Of a stretch of DNA of 64,000 nucleotides, positions 18,101 through 24,497 are shown one piece after another. The stretch is from Pomphorhynchus laevis (taxonomy: Eukaryota > Acanthocephala > Palaeacanthocephala > Echinorhynchida > Pomphorhynchidae). The notes under the pieces are model-generated. The model searched no databases. It had not been told where the DNA came from and saw only the letters and a list, made by a program, of their open reading frames with translations. Made by a program: the position numbers and the translations under genes. The stretch's first letter is position 1. The number at the start of each line of letters is the position of its first letter. Location: positions 29,361-93,360 of the forward strand of contig WNNJ02002350.1 in the NCBI GenBank assembly GCA_012934845.2, written 5' to 3'.

Positions 18101-19277
18101 GATAAGACCGCTGGCCTCCGTCTGCTAGAATCCTCTCCTTATGTGGTACTAATCCTTCGATTTTTGCCTATATATTCTATTTTTTGACGAAATGTTTTCC
18201 ACATATGGTTGTATTTTTAATAAAATCTTTATTATTATTAGATTGAACCACCCAATTAAAAAGTGTTTTCACACTTTGTGAAAATTTACACTCATGATTA
18301 CCGGTGTAAATGTTCACATATTTACATGAACGAGTAAATATACATCTCAATTGTGGAAATTTTGCGTTTGATCTGTAATATTTCACTAGGTTCGACATCC
18401 TTTTGCAACATAATTATTTCAAAGACCTAATATTATTATTTAACCGAGTTTACACAAATAACACAATTGGGATCAGGATTTGATCATGTAGATAATGGAT
18501 CGATCTTCAATGTAATGATATTTATCATATTGTTATTATTTTATGCTTAATACTTTCTAAACATATATATACGTTAGATTTTTATTCGAGTCTAATGGAT
18601 TATTATGCAGATTGCTTGAACATTATTATAGATTGAAGGAAAATACGATTTTATTTTGATTTCCACCGTTTAAATCCTTTTCAAGTTGATTTTAAATTAT
18701 TGCAAGATAATTTAACGATCTAAACGATCGAAAGCTTGTTTACAAATTAAAATCTTATTTTCCCTGAGTCTATAATAATTTTATATTCATATAAACCTTA
18801 TGCAATAAGGTTTATATGAACCTACATACTTTACCTGCCATATCTAATCTAAAATCACAATAATTAATAAAATTTCATTTATTTGTCAATATTTGCAACA
18901 TAAAAGAATCAGGTCACTGAATCTACGTATTTTATATAATTTATAATATACTTATATATTTTTAATTATTTTATATTATAAAATTTTTGCTTCGTTTAGA
19001 TACATCGACAGCTACAATTGAATCTACTTTTATAGATTTTACAAAGCGAAATGATATCGGCATAATACTTATATGTCAGCATGTAAGCATTTTTAATTAG
19101 ATATGCTACCATTACGTTTTTAATAAAAAATATCATTTTAAATAACAGATTGCTGAGATGATTCGTACCACTGTCGACTCCTATGTTGATGTCATTCCTA
19201 CTGTTCTTGAAATCCCAAGCAAAGAGCATCCATATGATCCAGAAAAAGATTATATTATGAAGCGAATGAAAGTATGA
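6054..19277 (+). CDS. V-type proton ATPase subunit F, four exons
   Basis: Exons 6054-6107, 13612-13693, 19000-19082 and 19149-19277 join in phase with GT-AG introns to give 115 residues. Landmarks are 'GKGSKLIAIIGDE', 'DTVTGFVLAGIGEL', 'SNFLVVEK', 'NDIGIILICQHIAEMIR', 'VDSYVDVIPTVLEIPSKEHPYDPEKD' and an end at 'IMKRMKV'. These are the signature blocks of subunit F (Vma7/ATP6V1F; usual length about 115-125). Subunit F sits in the central rotor stalk of the V1 sector and couples ATP hydrolysis to rotation, acidifying vacuoles and endosomes. Introns are 7504, 5306 and 66 bp; the two large ones are filled with elements. A variant 3' end is possible: a 48-nt intron 19272-19319 would extend the C-terminus by 'KTLRIHEKA' to 123 residues. 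I see no disabling change, so the gene is probably functional despite its swollen introns. Confidence 0.93.
6108..6399. other. Start of intron 1, no gene seen
   Basis: AT-rich intron sequence. A frame here simply continues exon 1 past its donor. Short repeats of 'CTCTAAAACATGTG' and 'CTAACGCAGCTAATCCT' occur at 6285-6400. Confidence 0.6.
6400..6582 (+). repeat. SINE-like or pLTR repeat with decayed hammerhead motif, copy 1
   Basis: Shares about 170 bp with the copy at 6770-6981, starting at 'CAGACGTCCTGAATTCGAATCC' and ending near 'AGTATAATATCGT'. It contains a B-box-like 'GAATTCGAATCC' as in tRNA-derived SINEs and a degenerate hammerhead core at 6500-6542: stem I CAGCAG/CTTCTG around CTGACAA and GTC. 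Two changes in the CTGANGA box suggest it no longer cleaves. Confidence 0.55.
6770..6981 (+). repeat. SINE-like or pLTR repeat with hammerhead motif, copy 2
   Basis: Second copy, better preserved. An A-box-like 'GGTCAGCCAAGTAGATG' near 6772 and a B-box-like GAGTTCAAATCC (6817-6828) suggest an RNA polymerase III promoter, as in Schistosoma Sm-alpha repeats. The hammerhead region lies at 6893-6938. The repeat ends about 20 bp before a Penelope-like fragment, so it could instead be part of that element's terminal repeat; hammerheads are known in both settings. Confidence 0.55.
6893..6938 (+). ncRNA. Hammerhead ribozyme-like motif, one core box degraded
   Basis: Visible parts: stem I CAGCAG (6893-6898) pairing with CTGCTG (6933-6938); the invariant box CTGATGA (6899-6905); stem II GTC/GAC (6906-6908 with 6916-6918) closed by CCACCCA; and cleavage triplet GTC (6930-6932) directly before stem I. 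The second core box, normally GAAA, reads TGAT (6919-6922). Geometry is that of a type I hammerhead with very short stem III. With GAAA lost, self-cleavage is unlikely. Confidence 0.55.
7000..7300 (-). mobile_element. Penelope-like element fragment (PLE-2), inverted
   Basis: Reverse-complement translation gives 'TSLDVE*LFT' (RT motif A region), then 'FYFQNKTYLKINGVSMGS' (motif B region). About 75 bp match the plus-strand copy at 7395-7480 in inverted orientation. Together they form a head-to-head pair of partial copies, an arrangement often seen with Penelope elements. Confidence 0.7.
7395..8560 (+). mobile_element. Penelope-like element (PLE-2) with RT and GIY-YIG remnants
   Basis: Translation shows 'LYFQNKTYLQIDGASMGSPL' followed by 'GPTFADFY' and 'YRRYVDDILAVFKH', the canonical Penelope RT motifs B and C. 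Downstream (8178-8480) lies a degraded GIY-YIG-like nuclease: 'NVVYKI', 'LTLGIQRKLIQRIRQHKY' and 'AIHKHMLEEHSENRYTDH'. The copy is interrupted by stops and by a block of short repeats at 7690-7835. It is a typical endonuclease-bearing Penelope and quite different from PLE-1. Confidence 0.75.
7690..7835 (+). repeat. Short interspersed direct repeats inside PLE-2
   Basis: Four or more copies of 'CAACCAATAAAAACAGCGGT' variants alternate with CAGCGGTAT units. They interrupt the PLE-2 coding region between RT and nuclease. Confidence 0.6.
8561..8835. other. Unassigned AT-rich stretch
   Basis: I recognise no gene here. It could be the PLE-2 3' noncoding tail. Confidence 0.3.
8836..11340 (-). mobile_element. 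Old RTE-like LINE (Rex3-like), degenerate
   Basis: On the minus strand the order is an apurinic-type endonuclease piece 'VVLLDDFNANVG', 'NNLCITNTMF', 'IHRCTWHHDSLSLRPMIDFV' (11110-10724), then spacer remnants (10612-10115). The RT C-terminal tail follows with 'VGVLLSRDGKNIREI' and 'MRSLHRSAVVKRELSLRAKL' (9500-9230), and a final segment 'LRHVLRMSRDRLPWRVFQAG' near 9100-8990. The wording of these blocks resembles Rex3-type RTE LINEs; clade assignment is tentative. Many frame breaks are present, so this is one of the older insertions in intron 1. Confidence 0.6.
11341..11399. other. Short AT-rich junction between LINE and PLE-1 fragment
   Basis: No recognisable content beyond AT-rich sequence. 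Confidence 0.4.
11400..11730 (+). mobile_element. PLE-1 fragment (C-terminal coding part)
   Basis: Nucleotide-level match to 27660-27960 of PLE-1 copy B, including 'GCATGAGCATTCATGCATACC' and the 'CTTTCTTCAAAATCATTTAA' stretch. It covers the end of the coding region but lacks the pseudoknot tail, and is more diverged than copies A, B and D. Confidence 0.75.
11740..11935 (+). repeat. Purine-rich minisatellite, about 21-bp unit
   Basis: Degenerate tandem copies of 'AGAACAATAAGATACAGAAG'. The long minus-strand frames here (Phe/Leu/Ser-rich) are products of the repeat and not genes. Confidence 0.8.
12004..12455 (+). repeat. 16-bp minisatellite
   Basis: About 12 nearly perfect tandem copies of 'GACTGGATTTCCGATA' at 12052-12239, flanked on both sides by diverged units (TGGACTGGATTG..GATGA type) to about 12455. 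Lies in intron 1 of the V-ATPase gene. Confidence 0.9.
12456..13611. other. Intron 1 distal part, nothing recognised
   Basis: AT-rich sequence without a convincing gene or element. A 95-codon minus-strand frame at 12847-13134 shows no known motif and I do not call it. The stretch ends at the exon 2 acceptor (13611). Confidence 0.5.
13612..13693 (+). CDS. V-ATPase subunit F exon 2
   Basis: Begins after acceptor TTTAG (13611) with GAT and encodes 'DTVTGFVLAGIGELSQ' to 'NFLVVEK', plus one base of the next codon. The donor GTAAAT starts at 13694. This exon lies 7.5 kb from exon 1 among element remnants and is too short to stand out as a reading frame. Confidence 0.92.
13701..13795 (+). mobile_element. 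PLE-1 3' tail fragment
   Basis: Carries the family's terminal sequence 'TACGTAGATTCACTTAGCTGA'. Only the distal tail is present. It begins a few bases after the donor of exon 2. Confidence 0.65.
13880..14150 (+). mobile_element. PLE-1 3' tail fragment, longer
   Basis: Matches the tail of copy A from 'GAAACCTAATCACATAACAG' (the distal strand of pseudoknot stem 2) through 'AGACTCAGTTATCTGATCTGA'. The 5' strand of the pseudoknot is lost, so this copy is decayed. Confidence 0.65.
14170..14760 (-). mobile_element. RLE-type LINE remnant (family RLE-3), endonuclease end
   Basis: Minus-strand translation gives 'GLSRIDGKRPDGATLIP', 'VWEFSGPNTLML', 'GSPVASDAEVRKSSKYRYI', 'YEFVPVAIEMLGAVG', then in a shifted frame 'SSWIMQRIRAAIARSNATCL'. 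This series (RPDG..LI-P, W-x-x-x-x-P-D/N-T, A-x-x-A-E-x-x-K, F-x-P-x-A-x-E-x-L-G) is a PD-(D/E)xK-like endonuclease tail that I have seen in RT-bearing elements. It is distinct from RLE-1 and RLE-2. Frame breaks make it a fossil. Confidence 0.55.
14761..15207. other. Unassigned intron sequence
   Basis: No recognisable gene or repeat family. Confidence 0.4.
15208..15371. repeat. Fold-back (MITE-like) element
   Basis: Two arms of about 75-80 bp, starting TCAGAAAATTT and ending AAATTTTCTGA, are near-perfect inverted repeats around a short loop near 15290. A related piece, 'TTTGAGATCTATAGTAAATAC', occurs near 35286, so the family is dispersed. It has no coding capacity; a nonautonomous DNA element is the likely origin. 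Confidence 0.7.
15694..15800. repeat. Cluster of short inverted repeats
   Basis: The motif AAACTAAGGTTTG and its complement CAAACCTTAGTTT alternate at least four times with GAAGAACAA spacers. Several mutually exclusive hairpins are possible. Confidence 0.7.
15801..16809. other. Unassigned AT-rich intron sequence
   Basis: Contains a TA-rich microsatellite-like stretch near 16440-16510 and no recognisable gene. Confidence 0.45.
16810..17826 (+). pseudogene. Unrecognised acidic protein with two 91-residue repeats, probably a broken gene
   Basis: A 262-codon frame (17038-17826) and a preceding frame (16820-17040) look like one protein with a frame change near 17000. The first part reads 'MEAAGQMNFAYELFLKIRP' and 'SKRLERFLNHILLGF'; the second 'VLRFYIDHVEVNFQEFTGYD'. 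Two tandem units follow, beginning 'GSIDDADERFEDLSDNRI' at 17158 and 17431, exactly 273 bp apart, so the duplication keeps frame. The units are Asp/Glu/Asn-rich with isolated Cys. I do not recognise the family. It lies on the same strand as the V-ATPase gene inside intron 2. It could be part of an element, a captured host exon or a nested gene. Confidence 0.45.
17855..17976. repeat. Two adjacent perfect hairpins
   Basis: The first has perfect 21-bp arms, 17855-17875 and 17880-17900, with loop CGAA. The second has perfect 15-bp arms, GCAGCCAAGGCCATC (17939-17953) and its complement (17962-17976). TTTAGCAG motifs recur between them. The following GC-richer block to about 18140 has a 62-codon minus-strand frame that I cannot assign. 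Confidence 0.75.
17977..18618. other. Unassigned intron sequence
   Basis: No gene recognised. Short frames on the minus strand show no known motif. Confidence 0.4.
18619..18784. repeat. Fold-back (MITE-like) element
   Basis: Arms of about 40 bp, beginning AACATTATTATAGA and ending TCTATAATAATTTT, pair across an interior of about 85 bp. They match imperfectly. It lies 200 bp before exon 3. Confidence 0.6.
18786..18820. repeat. Perfect 16-bp-arm hairpin
   Basis: TTCATATAAACCTTAT, loop GCA, then the exact complement. It directly abuts the fold-back element. Confidence 0.75.
18900..18945 (-). mobile_element. PLE-1 3' tip, inverted
   Basis: Reads 'GAATCTACGTATTTTATATAA', the reverse complement of the PLE-1 terminal sequence. 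It is very short, so the call is tentative. Confidence 0.4.
19000..19082 (+). CDS. V-ATPase subunit F exon 3
   Basis: Begins after acceptor GTTTAG (18999), completes a split His codon and encodes 'TSTATIESTFIDFTKR' then 'NDIGIILICQH'. It ends in phase 0 at donor GTAAGC (19083). The next intron is 66 bp. Confidence 0.92.
19149..19277 (+). CDS. V-ATPase subunit F exon 4
   Basis: Follows acceptor AATAACAG (19148). It encodes 'IAEMIRTTVDSYVDVIPTVL', the family's most conserved block 'LEIPSKEHPYDPEKD', then 'YIMKRMKV' and TGA at 19275-19277. The GTATGA at 19272 could alternatively act as a donor to 19320. Confidence 0.9.
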   Translation: MAEMIRTTVDSYVDVIPTVLEIPSKEHPYDPEKDYIMKRMKV

Positions 19278-19864
19278 TGATGTTTTTACAATTTTAATTT
19301 TTTATTTGTTTTTTTTAAGAAAACTCTCCGGATACACGAAAAAGCTTAGTGATGAAACCATCTGCATACACCAAGTTAATTATCAGATCGGTTGATAGTT
19401 AAAACTAAGCGGTTAAAATTGGTTCGACAACAAAATACAAGAATAATTCATTTTATATGTTAATGCGATTATTTTAAAGAAATATATTTTTTGCATAAAA
19501 ACGTTTTATGTTTGGTACATTTTATATTTGCTAAACATAACCAGCACCCTTTAAATTATATATTAAAACATTGAATAGACAGGACTGAATATAAGACAAG
19601 ATACTTTATTGGGCAAACACTTAACATTGCATAATGAAAATTGTCCTCAGCTGCATTATCAGATGCACTACTTGTATCGGTTCAGCCGTCAATGGCATGA
19701 TATGTAGTTGGGCTTGTAGCAATTAAGTTTGTACAAATTTCAAGACATCGGATTGTTTCTGTTTGCATTTAAATGAAAGCAAAATACCAAATTCTAAACA
19801 CATACAAAGAAAAATTGAGTGACGATGTCATGTGTTTATCAGTCATTAAATTATCAAATTTTAT
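19278..19864. other. Downstream flank of subunit F
   Basis: Holds the 3' UTR and unrecognised AT-rich DNA. A possible extra 3' exon at 19320-19349 is noted with the gene. I see no clear AATAAA immediately after the stop. Confidence 0.4.
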
Positions 19865-21020
19865 TCAATGATCATAATCAAACTAAAACTTTCAATGAGG
19901 TTCAAGTAAGTCTGGACAAAACGTATCAGAAAGTAATTCAGTGGTATCCAAATTTATTTCGACTTCCTCGTTGTATAAAGGATGGATCTTATATGAGAAT
20001 CATTTAAGTTTGAACAATGTGTATCAGAAAGTAATTTAGTGTCATTCAAACTTATTCCGACACCCACGTCGTAATGCCGCCGGTAATGAGTTTGATGATA
20101 CTACATCATTCTCAGGTCTTTCTTATTCGACCCTAATAGCTGGTGCACGTCAATAAAACCTTGATAGCTCTTCCACATGTTGTTCCGCAGTTAATTTATT
20201 AGCGTAATACATCGACAATTTGAAAATCTCTTGAGTAGATACAAAGTATGGTCCAAGGAAAGCCTTTCTGAACCTGCAGAAACACGAAACCTACGAGCTA
20301 ATAAAGGTGTAAGTACCGCTCGGAAAACGCTAAATGTAGACGTTCCATATTTGCAAGTGCAATCACAAAAGGTAGTATCAACTTCGCTTTCTATCCTTGA
20401 GTAAAAACTGAAATGTCCCTTGAATTCTAACGTTTTAGTAAAAAAAGTGTGAATGAAATGGTAAATAGATTTCACCGTTTTCTTGCGTCATCTAAAGATC
20501 TACTCAATCACCAGGATGATATGTCAAATCTAAGTATGGTTAGGCTGTATCATCCTGTCTTGTTTACACTTATCGATAAAAACGTTATTATTGCGGCTAC
20601 TAGAAAAACTGGGAGTTTTCGTGGCCTTTCTGGCTTAAATGCTTTAGTCTAAAAATCAATATTTACAACTTTCGATAGCTATTCAACAAAACTGGTTTGT
20701 GCGTCTGTAGACTGATATCAAAATATCAAAGGGTCATGTCGAACCTGGCAATTTTGATGCCTTCGCGGTATGCTGGTTGATAAACTACAAGACGCAGTTG
20801 GTACATTTCAGTTATGCGCATATCAACCTAGTGACAGCGTTTGCTGCTAATTTTGTAAAAATTAAGTTTTATTAAAAACTCTCAATATTGTCTTCTTGCC
20901 GACGATACAATGGTCACCATGGTCAATATTTCGTCCGATGGTCAACATGATCAACACGATGTCCCACACGTCGAACGTTTATGCAAGGTTGACATGCACT
21001 CTTCTTTTTCAGGTTTCTTT
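19865..21020 (+). mobile_element. RLE-2 family LINE, heavily decayed copy
   Basis: Pieces line up with the near-complete copy at 29407-32600: 'VIQWYPNLFRLPRCI' (19930-19980) equals its 'VILWKPNLFRLPRCI'. 'VIIAATRKTGSFRGLSGLNA' (20585-20640) parallels 'ANSKQVKGGAGQSGLDA', and 'KGHVEPGNFDAFAVCWLI' (20720-20780) parallels the pre-RT block of the copy at 36735. 'YCLLADDTMV' near 20890 may be the RT catalytic motif. Order is conserved but frames are broken throughout. Confidence 0.6.
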
Positions 21021-22329
21021 CATTTAAACACAAATGGATATTTCTAATCTGACTAGTTAAATGAGATTCTCAATTATTCTCAGAACTTAGCAGAAAATAA
21101 AAAACTGTATTAACGCTTTGTTTGTTAGAGGTATTAACTGGGTTGTATGAATATATGCTTGATCTTGATCCAGCTAAAATTTGCTATGGTGAACGTGATT
21201 GCTACCCAATATAGTGTAAAACTTTTGAATCCGGCTTGATAGAAATCGGTATGAGAAAGCTGCAATTCGAGATTGACCAATCGATTTTAGTGATGTGTGA
21301 GCAGCATTTCAAAATCAAAATTGATATACCCTTTCTGTGATCATCGACAAAGATACCTCCTTAATGCAATATGTTACAGTAGCTTTACTTCAAGTCATTA
21401 TTTAACTTCACTTTCTGAAGGTCATCATTTAATAAATAATGAATTTCGTGATGTTTTAAACTGCAGTATGGTTTGACGCCATCAAATCTTAAATGTTTTA
21501 CCTATTACTCTATCTTGCAAAAGGTTTTTTGCTAAGTATTAAATATAATATGATCTAGGATTTATTAGCCCAAGAATTGTTGGATGTTTATCACCACGTT
21601 AGAATAGAACCTCTATACATGGGCTTGACTCTAGCATTGATGTTTTCCTCAACGACGACATAAAATCGTGAAGAGCGACTGGATATATTTTGCAATGGCT
21701 AGAGCAGAAATTGGTTTGAGTGACATTCTTTCATGTCAGCGTTTTCAGTATTCGACTCCCTCTTATTCCCATAATCTGTCGCGAACACATTAATTCACTA
21801 TGTGAGCCGCAAGTGTGCAAAGTACGCAAGAGAGAATTGAAATTATACAGATAAATAATTTTACACAATTAATTTTTTCACTGCATGTGGGATTGGTCCA
21901 GCAGTGTTATAAACGACCAAGAAGATTACAGTGTGGAAATCTAGGGATTGACGATATGCCGTTACAAGACGTTGGTTAGCGTGAAACTCGAAATTTTTAT
22001 TGGCTAAGGCAATGCTCTCAACCTTTTTTAAATAGTGGTAAACTTTTAGGCTTGTTAATTTTATTGACACACACAACACACAAAAAAGAATATTTTCTAC
22101 TTCCATTTACATTTGTGTATTCAAAAAATGAACACGTACCTTAATTTAATTTATTTTTCGCGGAACACCAGTACGGTCATTTGGAAAGGACCGTACTTGA
22201 TAACATCTTGGCAAGAAAATCGTCACATTTCCTCCGAGCACCTAGCTTCAAAATAAAAATATATCATTTTATGAAAAGATTATTTCATTCATATTTAATT
22301 ATTTGTTTGTAAAAAATAAACTGTAACTA
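21021..22329. other. Unassigned sequence
   Basis: No recognisable gene or repeat. It may be further decayed RLE-2 sequence, but I could not align it. Confidence 0.35.
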
Positions 22330-22455
22330 TATAACTATGCATAACTTATAAAACTATAATATAACTATATAGCTATATTATAACTATATAGTATAATATA
22401 ACTATACAGTTATAACTATATATAACTATATATAGTTATATAATTTTTAACATAG
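22330..22455. repeat. TATAACTA-type microsatellite
   Basis: Irregular alternation of ACTATATAA and TATAGTTA words on both strands. Confidence 0.75.
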
Positions 22456-22554
22456 ATGACAGGAATGTAACAATTTTGCGTTGTACAAATCGAAGTACTA
22501 TCGCGAAACTGCATTTGCGATACATTGTATAAGGAAAGAATTTCTGTATCATCA

Positions 22555-23500
22555 ATTATATGGATCACTCGTTGAGGACCTCGGTCTTTCGCCAATTTAT
22601 CTGGAGCCTCATCACCTTGAAGCTCGCATCTAGACAGCCGAGTGCTGATGCAATTGCAGATGGTGTTCCCCGACTATGCCGTCGTACAGATACACATGCA
22701 AGATCCTGTTGTTGTCGTTGGCGTGTTGCTCGTGAAGTCGTCTAACGTTATGCACAATCCTTTCCACTGCGTTTGGGTTTGCTAACCTAATTGTGTTGGT
22801 TGTAGCAGACTGGTGAAGCGTGTGCGGAGTTGAATACATATGAATTTCGAACAGAAATGGCAAAAAGTTTCACCGATGAATACAAGTCTTATGTTCCTGT
22901 CATTTTTTGTCAGTGCGATCAAGTTCACGCAGGCGATATTAGGTGCAACTACAGAAGGAACGAGTCCTAAAAGGATATGGTTGACAAGGTGCGTCGAATT
23001 CTCTGCTAGCGACCCGCCGCTATGGGCTCGTAACATATCTTAGATATGCTCCGGTCTTAGCGCCGAGAAGAATCATGGCCTTGACGCTATGAGGAAAGAG
23101 TTGGCCGTGGCAAAGACTGTTTCGCGACTTATGATAATTGACGGAAACGAATTGTTCGAGCTTTATTGTGTAATATTAGGGGATGAGAGTGGTTGATTTT
23201 GTGACATGATGTACGTGGGAGGATATAGTCTTTGCAGGAGTATCCGTGCTTGTGCAGATGAGTTGGATATTTCGACTGAAATCAGGTGTTGGACTGGTTT
23301 TCGTCGACTCGAACGGGTGGAATTGCTAATGGTGATTTGATGATTTATGTGGTGGCTTCATTAAATTGAGCCTCTGACAATAGTCAAAACTGCTCTTAAT
23401 GAATCCCTCGCCCAAACCTTAACATCTTAAACCTCCGAATTTGTGTAAGCAAAAACGTCCACAAAATGCAAGGCAATGCCTATCTGGTAGAGGTGACAAA
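22555..23500 (-). mobile_element. RLE-1 family LINE fragment, inverted, internally deleted
   Basis: On the minus strand the order matches copy A at 2403-5260: a stretch like 2440-2580, 'SSAQARILLQRLYPPTYIM', 'NQPLSSPNI', 'ASRPWFFSALRPEHI', 'MLRAHSGGSLAENSTHLVNH', 'NAVERIVHNVRRLHEQHAND', and then directly 'YDGIVGEHHL', skipping the RT motif A to B segment. Several stops are present. Confidence 0.7.
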
Positions 23501-24124
23501 AACGCTTTCCTTCTTCCATTTGCGTAGTTAATTGCGCTGCATTACAAGCGTTTATATTTTATTTTTATCACTCAGATTTTTTTAGTCTGATTTTTTTCTA
23601 TTTCTCAGATTGTTTTTTATTTTAGTTTTAAAAGATATACAAATAAAAACTTTTTTTACTGTTCAAAGCTTATATTTTGCAATCGGTTTCCATTTCTCAA
23701 GCCTACGCTGCTAACTTTTATATTAATATTTATTAATCAAAAATCTGTCTCGCAAATAAATTCTAAATTATGTATCGTTATCATGACCATATAAAATTTT
23801 TATTCAATTGTTTAAAATTTGAATAAGTTATTTGTTGTACCTTAATTTAACTAATATTTCATCTTAATTGATAAAAGAATAAATGTATTGAATTTATTTC
23901 ATTCAATAGTTAATTTTCAAAATTCTGTACTTTAGAAAGTACATTAGGATTTAATAAAAAGTTATTCAATTACTGAGTTCCTACAACGTATTTAGTAGCT
24001 TAAGGAAGTACTAGATTTATTGTCACTTGAAAAATGTAAAAAAATAAATCCCTGATATGATTTATGAAAAAATCATATCAATTGCTACCCGCTATGAAGA
24101 AAATAATACAAACAATGCAATGCC
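23501..24124. other. Unassigned AT-rich sequence
   Basis: No recognisable gene. Confidence 0.45.
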
Positions 24125-24490
24125 TATAAATGCAAACTAAACACATGGACTACAAAAGTAGAGCAAACAACGACGACTAAAACTGTTAAGGAAATAACGA
24201 CAGCAATTGCAGAAGTAACCACGACAACAATTGCAAAACAAACCATAGAGATAATCACTGATGAACCAACAACGACAACAATTGCTAAATCAACAACGAC
24301 GATAACAACTAAAGAACTAATCACCAAAACAACAACTGCTGAACAAACCACGAGTACAAAGGTAGTACCAACCAGCACAACTACAACTGCAGAACCAACG
24401 ACGACTGCGACTGTATTACCAACCACGATTAAAACAACTGCAGTTCAAACGACAACTAAAGAACCAACCACATCTGCAAAACTAACATTG
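24125..24490 (+). pseudogene. Threonine-rich (mucin- or adhesin-like) frame, left part
   Basis: About 115 codons are open in one frame and rich in Thr with Ala, Glu, Pro and Lys: 'TTTTIAKSTTTITTKELITK', 'TSTTTTAEPTTTATVLP'. It begins after a stop near 24110 with 'YKQCNAYKCKLNTWTTKVEQ', which gives two Cys. It ends exactly where PLE-1 copy B begins. The same composition resumes at 28290-29040. I infer one low-complexity gene or exon split by the insertion. A secreted or cell-wall protein is likely from composition only. Confidence 0.5.
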
Positions 24491-24497
24491 TAAAAAC

